Part shown: piece by piece, positions 41,882 through 48,984 of the stretch
How positions within the stretch are numbered: position 1 is the stretch's first letter
Layout: every line of letters starts with the position of its first letter
Origin: Lacrimispora saccharolytica
Lineage (GTDB): Bacteria; Bacillota; Clostridia; Lachnospirales; Lachnospiraceae
NCBI GenBank assembly: GCA_016899975.1
Contig: JACJJN010000017.1
Span: 1-64,000, forward strand
Length of the DNA stretch: 64,000 nt
Reading direction: 5' to 3'
The notes under the pieces: model-generated
Told to the model about the DNA's origin: nothing
Databases searched by the model: none
The model's input: the letters and a program-made list of their open reading frames with translations, nothing else
Translations under genes and position numbers: made by a program

Positions 41882-43021
41882 ATGTCAGAATTGCTTCTGA
41901 AGAATGTATGTAAGATGTATGACAGGAAACAGTATGCGGTCCGTGACTTCTCGCTGAAAATCGAAGACGGAGAATTTGTGATTTTTGTAGGGCCGTCGGG
42001 ATGTGGAAAATCAACGACGCTCCGGATGATCGCAGGCCTTGAGGATATCACCAGCGGGGAACTGTGGATTGACAAACAGCTTTGTAATTACGTGGAAACG
42101 AAGGACAGAGATTTGTCCATGGTATTTCAGAATTATGCGTTGTATCCGCAGATGACCGTATACGATAATATGGCGTTTGCTCTGCAGATCCGGAAAGTTC
42201 CGAAAAAGGAAATTGATAAAAAGGTGCATGAGGCGGCATCGATTCTCGGTATCGAGCATTTGCTGAAACAACGTCCGGGAGCGCTTTCCGGCGGACAGAA
42301 ACAGAGAGTTGCGATCGGAAGCGCGATCATGAGAGAGCCGAAAGCCTTTTTGATGGATGAACCGCTCTCCAATCTGGACGCAAAACTGAGAGCACAGATG
42401 CGTGTGGAACTTTCAGAGTTACATAAAAGACTGGGCGCAACGATGATATATGTGACCCACGACCAGACGGAGGCGATGACGCTGGGGACAAGGATCGTTG
42501 TCATGAAGGACGGCTATATTCAGCAGGCGGACACACCGAAGGAGGTTTACGACAATCCGGCAAACCGGTTTGTGGCAGGTTTTATCGGTTCCCCGTCGAT
42601 GAATTTCTTTGAAGGAAAGATCCGGCCGACGGACAAAGGCGCAGACTTTGAATTCACCAACGGCCTGAGGCTGGAAATTCCGGAAAATAAGGCATTTGCA
42701 CTGGCAAATGAATACAGAAACAAAAACGTGATCCTCGGTGTGCGGCCGGAACATTTCTTTGCGGAAGTGGTTCAGAAAGATCCGAAAGCGGATTACACTA
42801 AGCGTACCCTGAGCGGAAAGATCGTGGCAAGAGAGATGCTGGGAGCAGAATCCATGTTTTATCTGGAGGAAACATTCGCAGGCGAGTTTGCCGTACGCCT
42901 CCCGGTGGAAACAAAGGGACGGGTCGGCGAAGAGATGGCGCTGTTTGTGGATATGGACCGGGTGCATTTCTTTGATGCGGATACAGAAAAAAATATTTTT
43001 TATCGTGGAGGTCAGCAATGA
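41882..43021 (+). CDS. ugpC: sugar/glycerophosphodiester ABC transporter ATPase, UgpC/MsmK type
   Basis: About 379 residues: Walker A GPSGCGKST, Q loop QNYALYPQMTVYDNM, signature LSGGQKQRVAIG, Walker B FLMDEPLSNLDAKLR, H switch YVTHDQTEAMTLG, then a C-terminal MalK-like regulatory OB domain (about 240-379). I chose ATG 41882, with GGAGG 8 bases upstream, over earlier in-frame starts. Its stop overlaps the first permease start (ATGA). Because MsmK-type ATPases are often shared, it could also energise the permeases at 10544-12431. Confidence 0.9.
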   Translation: MSELLLKNVCKMYDRKQYAVRDFSLKIEDGEFVIFVGPSGCGKSTTLRMIAGLEDITSGELWIDKQLCNYVETKDRDLSMVFQNYALYPQMTVYDNMAFALQIRKVPKKEIDKKVHEAASILGIEHLLKQRPGALSGGQKQRVAIGSAIMREPKAFLMDEPLSNLDAKLRAQMRVELSELHKRLGATMIYVTHDQTEAMTLGTRIVVMKDGYIQQADTPKEVYDNPANRFVAGFIGSPSMNFFEGKIRPTDKGADFEFTNGLRLEIPENKAFALANEYRNKNVILGVRPEHFFAEVVQKDPKADYTKRTLSGKIVAREMLGAESMFYLEETFAGEFAVRLPVETKGRVGEEMALFVDMDRVHFFDADTEKNIFYRGGQQ

Positions 43022-43887
43022 AACAGTTTACGGAAAAATTAAAAGGAGGAAGCGCTTATCTTTATTTGATTCCCTGTTTCCTTGTTTTTGCAGTCTTCTT
43101 GTTTTATCCTTTTGTGAAAACAATTTATCTGAGTTTGTTTCTGACGGATAAGCTGGGACAGGCGAAAATCTTTGTGGGTCTGGATAACTATACGGAACTG
43201 CTTACCTCAGATTCTTTTTATAACAGTCTTCTGGTGACAGTGATTTTTGTGGTGATCGTAGTAATCGGAAGCATGCTGATCGGACTGATTGGCGCGGTTC
43301 TTTGCAGCAAAGCATTCCCCGGCATTCGCGTCTTCAGTACTTCCTATGCGCTTCCGATGGCTATCGCATCCAGCGGCGCTGCTATGATCTTCAAGATTAT
43401 CCTGAACCCTACGATCGGTATTCTCAATAAGTTGACAGGACTTGACATTAACTGGATTGCCGATCCGAAATATGCGCTGATCTGTGTGGCGGTTCTCACG
43501 GCATGGCTGAACAGCGGCATCAACTTCCTGTATTTTTCTGCTGGACTGGGCAATATCGATGAATCCATTTATGAGCGTGCTTCGGTGGACGGAGCAAACG
43601 GAATTCAGAAGTTTTTCCGCCTGACTCTGCCGGGTCTGAGCCCCATCATGTTCTATACACTGGTGGTAAATATCATTCAGGCGTTCCAGTCCTTCGGACA
43701 GATTAAGATTTTGACTGCGGGCGGACCGGGAGAATCCACGAACGTGATTGTGTACTCGATCTACCGGGATGCATTTTTTAACTACCGGTTTGGAAGCGCG
43801 GCTGCACAGTCTGTCATACTGTTTCTGATCATTATGGCGCTTACGCTTGTTATGTTCAAGATCGAAAAGAAAGGAGTCAAGTATTAA
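43018..43887 (+). CDS. ugpA: ABC transporter permease, UgpA type
   Basis: 289 residues, six helices, with the EAA loop YERASVDGANGIQKFFRLTL near 190-210 and the FQSFGQIKILTAGGPGESTN segment common in UgpA/MalF-type permeases. The start overlaps the ATPase stop by four bases. It pairs with the next permease. Assignment to glycerophosphodiester uptake comes mainly from the glycerophosphodiesterase gene that follows the cluster. Confidence 0.87.
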   Translation: MKQFTEKLKGGSAYLYLIPCFLVFAVFLFYPFVKTIYLSLFLTDKLGQAKIFVGLDNYTELLTSDSFYNSLLVTVIFVVIVVIGSMLIGLIGAVLCSKAFPGIRVFSTSYALPMAIASSGAAMIFKIILNPTIGILNKLTGLDINWIADPKYALICVAVLTAWLNSGINFLYFSAGLGNIDESIYERASVDGANGIQKFFRLTLPGLSPIMFYTLVVNIIQAFQSFGQIKILTAGGPGESTNVIVYSIYRDAFFNYRFGSAAAQSVILFLIIMALTLVMFKIEKKGVKY

Positions 43888-43888
43888 A

Positions 43889-44806
43889 ATGGCTGCGATC
43901 AATCATTCAATTACAATGGAGCAGGGTACTTATAATGAGGAGGAAGTTGCAAAGCTTCACAGTTTGATGAATGCCCGTGCTCTGAGAAAGAAACGAATCC
44001 GTAAGGCTGTTCTGGTAAGTGTGAATATTATTTTTGCATTATTCATGCTGTTTCCGCTGCTGTATTCTGTCAGCGTTTCGATCATGCCTTCCGATGAACT
44101 TTTCACAATGGAAATGAATCTGATCCCGTCCCACCCGACCTTTGACAACTACGTCCGGGCTTTTACACAGGTTCCGCTGGTACGGTTTATCCTGAACTCT
44201 TTTCTGGTGGCGGGATGTATCACCCTGGGACAGATCATTACCTGTTCCCTGGCAGCATTCGCATTCTCATTTCTCAATTTCAAGGGAAAGAATGTGCTGT
44301 TTATGCTGGTGATGGCGACGATGATGGTTCCCGGCGAAGCGGTTATCATTTCCAACTACCTGACAGTCAGCAGTCTGAATCTTCTGGATACCTACATTGT
44401 ACTGATTCTGCCGTCTCTGACTTCCGCAATGGGAATCTTCCTGTTCCGTCAGTTCTATATGACGTTCCCGATCTCTCTGTATGAGTCGGCGAAGCTGGAC
44501 GGCTGCGGCAATCTGAGATTTATTGTCAAGATTCTGATACCGCTTACAAAATCCGCGATCGGAGCTATGGCGGTGTATACCTTCATCAATGCATGGAACA
44601 TGTATATGTGGCCTTTGCTGGTTACGGGTTCCGAGGAAATGCGTACCGTACAGATCGGTATCAGTATGCTGAACAGTGTAGACGCACAGTCCATCACTCT
44701 GATGATGGCAGGTGTTGTGGCAATCATCATTCCGTCCATGGTCATCTTTATCGTCGGACAGAAACAGCTGATCAGCGGAATGTTTTCAGGCGCAGTCAAA
44801 GGCTGA
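43889..44806 (+). CDS. ugpE: ABC transporter permease, UgpE type
   Basis: About 305 residues, six helices, EAA loop YESAKLDGCGNLRFIVKILI near 205-225 and the C-terminal VGQKQLISGMFSGAVKG end of MalG/UgpE-type permeases. An N-terminal extension of about 40 mostly polar residues precedes the first helix. AAAGGAG before the ATG; it follows the first permease by one base. Confidence 0.87.
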   Translation: MAAINHSITMEQGTYNEEEVAKLHSLMNARALRKKRIRKAVLVSVNIIFALFMLFPLLYSVSVSIMPSDELFTMEMNLIPSHPTFDNYVRAFTQVPLVRFILNSFLVAGCITLGQIITCSLAAFAFSFLNFKGKNVLFMLVMATMMVPGEAVIISNYLTVSSLNLLDTYIVLILPSLTSAMGIFLFRQFYMTFPISLYESAKLDGCGNLRFIVKILIPLTKSAIGAMAVYTFINAWNMYMWPLLVTGSEEMRTVQIGISMLNSVDAQSITLMMAGVVAIIIPSMVIFIVGQKQLISGMFSGAVKG

Positions 44807-44846
44807 CCTGTTGATTGATATATGAAAAAAGAAGAGGAGAAAATGT

Positions 44847-46274
44847 ATGAAAAAAAGAGTAATCGCATCAATTCTTGCGGCGGCGATGGTGATGTCTTCC
44901 CTCGCAGCCTGCGGCAACAACGATTCCGCTGCGGCGAGCGGAAGTTCCGTGTCCGGCACTTCCAGCGCGTCATCTGAAAGCGGATCCTCCGAGGGATCCG
45001 GAGTGATCACGGATAACTTTGCAAATGTGGACACCAATGGAACAACCGTAACTTTCTGGCATTCCATGGGCGGCGTCAACGGCGAGGCAATGGATTATCT
45101 GGTAAACAAATTCAATGAAGAAAATACAGACGGAATTACGGTCGAGGCAGTTTATCAGGGCGAGTACGACGATACGATCAATAAGCTGAAAAGCGCTCAG
45201 ATTGGAAATATGGGAGCGGATCTGGTTCAGATTTATGACCTGGGAACCCGTTTCATGATCGATTCCGGATGGATCATCCCGATGCAGGAAATGATCGATG
45301 CGGACGGCTATGATATCTCACAGATTGAGCCGAACGTAGCGGCTTACTACACGACGAAGGACGGCAATATGTATTCCATGCCGTTCAATTCCTCCACACC
45401 GCTGCTGTATTATAACAAGGATATGTTTGAAGCGGCAGGCATCACAGAGGTGCCGGCCAGTCTTCCGGAAATCGCAGAGATCGGCGATGCCCTTATGAAT
45501 CAGGGCGGCGCTCAGGAAGTGCTTGCAATCAGTATTTACGGATGGTATTTTGAGCAGTTCCTCTGCAAACAGGGACTGGAGATGGTAGACAACGGCAACG
45601 GACGTGAAGAGGCGGCGACCAAAGTCGTATTTGATGAGAACGGCGGCGCGCTGAATATCCTGAATGCATGGTATGACTTGTATGAGCAGGGATATGCTCC
45701 AAATGTGGGACGTTCCGGAAGTGATACTGCGACTACAGACTTTACCTCAGGAAAAGCGGCGATGATGCTGGGATCCACCGCTTCTCTGAAACAGGTTCTG
45801 GAAGACAGCGGCGGAAACTTTGAGGTTGGAACCGCATATTATCCGGCAGTCAGCCCGGACGACCAGGGCGGTGTTTCCATCGGAGGAGCATCTCTGTGGG
45901 CACTGAACAACAACGATGAGAAGCAGGCGGCAGCTACCTGGAAATTTATCAAGTTCCTGATTTCTCCGGAATCTCAGGCATACTGGAACGCACAGACCGG
46001 TTACTTCCCGATCGTTACCGCGGCACAGGACGAGCAGGTATTTAAGGACAATATCGCACAGTATCCGCAGTTCCAGACCGCACTGGATCAGCTGCATGAT
46101 TCCGCACCGGAATATGCCGGCGCGCTGCTGAGCGTCTTCCCGGAATCCCGTCAGATCGTTGAGACCCAGATCGAAGATATGCTCAATGGAAATGTGACGC
46201 CGGAAGAGGCAGTGACAAACATGGCAGACGAGATCAACAAGACGATTGAAGAGTATAATCTTGTAAACGGCTGA
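44847..46274 (+). CDS. ugpB: ABC transporter substrate-binding lipoprotein, UgpB type
   Basis: 475 residues with signal peptide and lipobox SLAACG (lipidated C22), a Ser-rich linker (25-50), and a class I binding-protein fold with VTFWHSMGGVNGEAMDYLVN, the FNSSTPLLYYNKDMFEAAG strand, and SPESQAYWNAQTGYFP. These stretches resemble UgpB and related glycerol-3-phosphate/glycerophosphodiester binders. GAAGAGGAG precedes the ATG. A strong terminator follows, ending the transporter unit. Confidence 0.87.
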   Translation: MKKRVIASILAAAMVMSSLAACGNNDSAAASGSSVSGTSSASSESGSSEGSGVITDNFANVDTNGTTVTFWHSMGGVNGEAMDYLVNKFNEENTDGITVEAVYQGEYDDTINKLKSAQIGNMGADLVQIYDLGTRFMIDSGWIIPMQEMIDADGYDISQIEPNVAAYYTTKDGNMYSMPFNSSTPLLYYNKDMFEAAGITEVPASLPEIAEIGDALMNQGGAQEVLAISIYGWYFEQFLCKQGLEMVDNGNGREEAATKVVFDENGGALNILNAWYDLYEQGYAPNVGRSGSDTATTDFTSGKAAMMLGSTASLKQVLEDSGGNFEVGTAYYPAVSPDDQGGVSIGGASLWALNNNDEKQAAATWKFIKFLISPESQAYWNAQTGYFPIVTAAQDEQVFKDNIAQYPQFQTALDQLHDSAPEYAGALLSVFPESRQIVETQIEDMLNGNVTPEEAVTNMADEINKTIEEYNLVNG

Positions 46275-46303
46275 TAAATTGTATTTCTGACATTTCATAA
46301 ATC

Positions 46304-46336
46304 AAATACCCCGCAGCAGGCTGTGGGGTATTTTTG
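46304..46336 (+). terminator. terminator of the Ugp transporter unit
   Basis: AAATACCCC / GGGGTATTT with CAG/CTG inside, then TT. Confidence 0.92.
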
Positions 46337-46337
46337 A

Positions 46338-46363
46338 CAACAGTTCAGCATGCTGAATTGTTA
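46338..46363. repeat. GTTCAGC palindrome before the glycerophosphodiesterase gene
   Basis: AACAGTTCAGCA and TGCTGAATTGTT pair along 12 bases (one G-T). It abuts the upstream terminator and ends 13 bases before a TATAAT (46376-46381), so it covers the place of a -35 box. Confidence 0.75.
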
Positions 46364-46428
46364 CGGCATTTGGTTTATAATAGAGAAAGATCAGATGATC
46401 TTTTCATACAGGTAGGAGGAAGAAGAAA

Positions 46429-47181
46429 ATGAACAAAGTGAAAATTTTTGCTCACCGGGGAGCAAGCGCATACGCCCCGGAAAATACCCTGGAGGCATTC
46501 CGGCTGGCGATGGAGCAGGGAGCGGACGGCATTGAACTGGACGTCCAGATGACGAAAGACGGGGAATTGGTGGTGATTCATGACGAGACCATCGACCGCG
46601 TCAGCAATGGAAATGGCGCGGTACGTGATTACACCCTGGAGGAACTGAAACAATTTTCGGTATCCAATCACTTTGAACAGTATCCGGATGTCAAGATCCC
46701 GACGCTGCGGGAAGTCCTGGAACTGGTAAAGCCGGGGACGATGGAGATCAACATCGAATTAAAAACAGGAATCTACTGGTATCCTCAGATTGAGCAGAAG
46801 GTTCTCGAACTGGTAAAAGAAGAAGGAATGGAAGAACGGATCATCTATTCGTCGTTCAATCATTACAGTGTGCAGAAGATCAGAGAACTCTCCCCGGAAG
46901 CGGAGACTGCCTATCTGATTGGAGATGTGATGCTGGATGTGGCGGATTATACCAGAAATACAGGGATCAAAGGGCTCCATCCGGCAATTTTTCATGTGAA
47001 AATGGCGGATTTCCTGAAAGAATACAAAGAAAGCGGTATTGCCCTGCGCGTCTGGACCGTCAATGACAAGGATCAGATCCGCTGGCTGATCGACGAGGGA
47101 GTGGATGCTGTGATCACCAATTATCCGGATCGTGGCCTGGAAGCGAGAAAAGAGGCAGAGGCGGAGAACGAGGAATGCTGA
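46429..47181 (+). CDS. ugpQ: glycerophosphodiester phosphodiesterase
   Basis: 250 residues of the GDPD TIM-barrel family: catalytic/metal HRGASAYAPENTLEAF (His, Glu), DGIELDVQMTKDGELVVIHD (metal Glu/Asp and catalytic His), EINIELKTG, and the closing VWTVNDKDQIRWLIDEGVDA. No signal peptide, so it splits imported glycerophosphodiesters into glycerol 3-phosphate and an alcohol such as choline or ethanolamine. It follows the Ugp-type transporter and overlaps the next phosphatase gene by seven bases. GTAGGAGGAAG precedes the ATG. Confidence 0.93.
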   Translation: MNKVKIFAHRGASAYAPENTLEAFRLAMEQGADGIELDVQMTKDGELVVIHDETIDRVSNGNGAVRDYTLEELKQFSVSNHFEQYPDVKIPTLREVLELVKPGTMEINIELKTGIYWYPQIEQKVLELVKEEGMEERIIYSSFNHYSVQKIRELSPEAETAYLIGDVMLDVADYTRNTGIKGLHPAIFHVKMADFLKEYKESGIALRVWTVNDKDQIRWLIDEGVDAVITNYPDRGLEARKEAEAENEEC

Positions 47182-47966
47182 AGGACAAGAAACTGTTTCT
47201 GCTGGACATCGACGGAACCGTCTGCAAAGGAGAACAGCTGATCAGCGGAACCCGGGAATTTCTGGAGGATCTCAAAGAGAGCGGCGGGCAGTATGTGTTT
47301 ATCACCAACAATGCGACAAAAAGTATTTCGGACTACATTGCCTCTTTTCAGAAGATGGGAATCCCGTCGGACTACTCAAATTTTATCACTGCCTCCTATG
47401 CGACGGTTCAGTATCTGAAGCAGCATCACAGCGGAGAATTGATTTATGTACTGGGAACCCGTTCCTTTTTGCGGGAACTGAAGCGCAGCGGGATCCGTGT
47501 GACGACGGACTGGGAGGATGAAGGGATTACCTGCGTGCTGGTGTCTTATGACAATCAGCTGACTTATGAAAAGCTGGAGGACACCTGCCGGATCCTGATG
47601 AGTCCGGAGGTGGATTATCTCGCGACCAATCCGGATTATGTCTGCCCGGTGGAGTTCGGCTATGTACCGGACTGCGGATCGATCTGTGAAATGCTGGGAC
47701 ATGCGGTAAAGAGGACGCCTTATTTCATCGGTAAGCCGGAGACGGCAATGGTGGAGTTTGCACTGCGGCAGAATCACTTTACCAGGGAAGAAACGCTTGT
47801 GGTCGGGGATCGGCTGTATACGGATATCCTCTGCGGACACAACGCAGGTGTGGAGACGGCGCTGGTCCTGACTGGAGAGGCAACGGCGGAGGAAGCCAAA
47901 AAAGCAGAGACTGCGCCGGATTATATTTTTGCATCCATCGGGGAGCTGTACCGCGAATGGAAATAA
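47175..47966 (+). CDS. HAD-IIA phosphatase
   Basis: 263 residues of HAD subfamily IIA (NagD/AraL-like): nucleophile D11 and D13 in FLLDIDGTVCKG, motif II FITNNAT, the large C2 cap, motif III Lys in FIGKPE, and motif IV VVGDRLYTDI. Members dephosphorylate small sugar or polyol phosphates; some act on glycerol 3-phosphate. Overlap with the glycerophosphodiesterase gene makes glycerol 3-phosphate a reasonable substrate here (inference). AGAACGAGGA serves as ribosome-binding site inside the upstream gene. Confidence 0.88.
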   Translation: MLKDKKLFLLDIDGTVCKGEQLISGTREFLEDLKESGGQYVFITNNATKSISDYIASFQKMGIPSDYSNFITASYATVQYLKQHHSGELIYVLGTRSFLRELKRSGIRVTTDWEDEGITCVLVSYDNQLTYEKLEDTCRILMSPEVDYLATNPDYVCPVEFGYVPDCGSICEMLGHAVKRTPYFIGKPETAMVEFALRQNHFTREETLVVGDRLYTDILCGHNAGVETALVLTGEATAEEAKKAETAPDYIFASIGELYREWK

Positions 47967-47979
47967 AAGAAAAGACTCG

Positions 47980-48732
47980 TCAGGTATTCCAGGAAGGATC
48001 AAACTGACGCAGATCTTCCAGCGTGTCAAATTCATGGATGACGCCGGAAGGGTATTTTCGGATATACATGGATAGTTCGGATAAGTGTTTCATATATATT
48101 TTTTCCCACAGAAGGTCACGGGTTTCAGGAAGATCGTATTCCTGTTCAAGAATTGCAAGAAACTTTCGGGAAAATTCCCGGTCGAAATAGACGTGTCCCA
48201 GCATATACCAGGAATCGCGGCCGCCGATCACCACATCGGTGATCTTTCCGTTTTCATCGGTGGTCAGACAGTATTCTTCTGTGGGACCGTCTGCATACAG
48301 TGCGGAATAGCAGGCATGGTACTGATAGGGCTCAAAAACATTTTCCGTAAAGTAATTGTCGGCGGAACAGATATAGCTGTTTCCCAGGTATTTCCGGGCA
48401 GCGTACACGGACGAATGGTTGTTCCGTGTCTGGTATTCCGGATTGTAGATCAGCCGGACCGGATATTTGTCGGCAAGATAGCGGAATTTTTCCTGCAGAT
48501 ATCCGGTGACCACATAGATTTCAGGGATCCCTGCCTCCAGGAGCTGGGAAATCTGCCGTTCGATCAGGATTTCGCCGCGCACATTCAGCAGCGCCTTGGG
48601 CGTGGTGTAGGACAGCGGAGCAAACCGGGAGGCGAATCCCGCAGCCAGGATGATGGCATTTTCCACCCGGTATTCGGAAATTTTATCGTATTCTTTCTTT
48701 TTCAGGTGTTCCAGAAATGTATTCTCATTCAT
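47980..48732 (-). CDS. LicC-like nucleotidyltransferase (phosphocholine cytidylyltransferase family)
   Basis: About 250 residues. After a 35-residue extension the NTP-transferase signature AIILAAGFASRFAPLSYTTP appears, then KALLNVRGEILIERQISQL, the NNHSSVYAARKYLGNSYICS segment and SADNYF metal site. These are close to LicC, which makes CDP-choline for phosphocholine decoration of wall polymers; related sugar-phosphate transferases cannot be excluded. AAAGGAG stands 10 bases before ATG 48732. No LicA kinase or LicD transferase is in the window. It is divergent from the choline-binding-repeat transpeptidase. Confidence 0.8.
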   Translation of the reverse strand: MNENTFLEHLKKKEYDKISEYRVENAIILAAGFASRFAPLSYTTPKALLNVRGEILIERQISQLLEAGIPEIYVVTGYLQEKFRYLADKYPVRLIYNPEYQTRNNHSSVYAARKYLGNSYICSADNYFTENVFEPYQYHACYSALYADGPTEEYCLTTDENGKITDVVIGGRDSWYMLGHVYFDREFSRKFLAILEQEYDLPETRDLLWEKIYMKHLSELSMYIRKYPSGVIHEFDTLEDLRQFDPSWNT

Positions 48733-48753
48733 GTGGCGAAAGCTCCTTTCTTC

Positions 48754-48808
48754 GATTCGGAGCCTGCCTGCAGATTCCTTTTGGTAATCTGCAGGCAGGC
48801 TCCGAATC
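48754..48808 (-). other. 23-bp perfect stem-loop in the leader of the LicC-like gene
   Basis: Arms 48754-48776 and 48786-48808 (GATTCGGAGCCTGCCTGCAG... and its complement) pair without mismatch around a 9-base loop. On the reverse strand it lies between the promoter and the ribosome-binding site. No T-run follows, so it is not a plain terminator. Confidence 0.8.
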
Positions 48809-48854
48809 ATGTTCGCAAACTGTTGCCGCAAACTTGCTGCTGCGGCTTGTTTTC

Positions 48855-48883
48855 ATTGTATTGTATAAGATTCCCTGTGTCAA
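48855..48883 (-). promoter_or_regulatory. promoter of the LicC-like gene
   Basis: On the reverse strand a perfect TTGACA and TACAAT are separated by 17 bases. Confidence 0.88.
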
Positions 48884-48920
48884 GCTAAGAAAATTGTAAG
48901 GTATTTTGGACGTTCATCTA

Positions 48921-48949
48921 TTGAAAACATTGGTAAAATGTAGTAAGGT
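48921..48949 (+). promoter_or_regulatory. possible promoter of the L,D-transpeptidase gene
   Basis: TTGAAA and TAAGGT spaced by 17 bases, 36 bases before the start. Confidence 0.45.
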
Positions 48950-48984
48950 AATAGTTGTAAAAAAGTGAATAATGGGAGGAAGCT

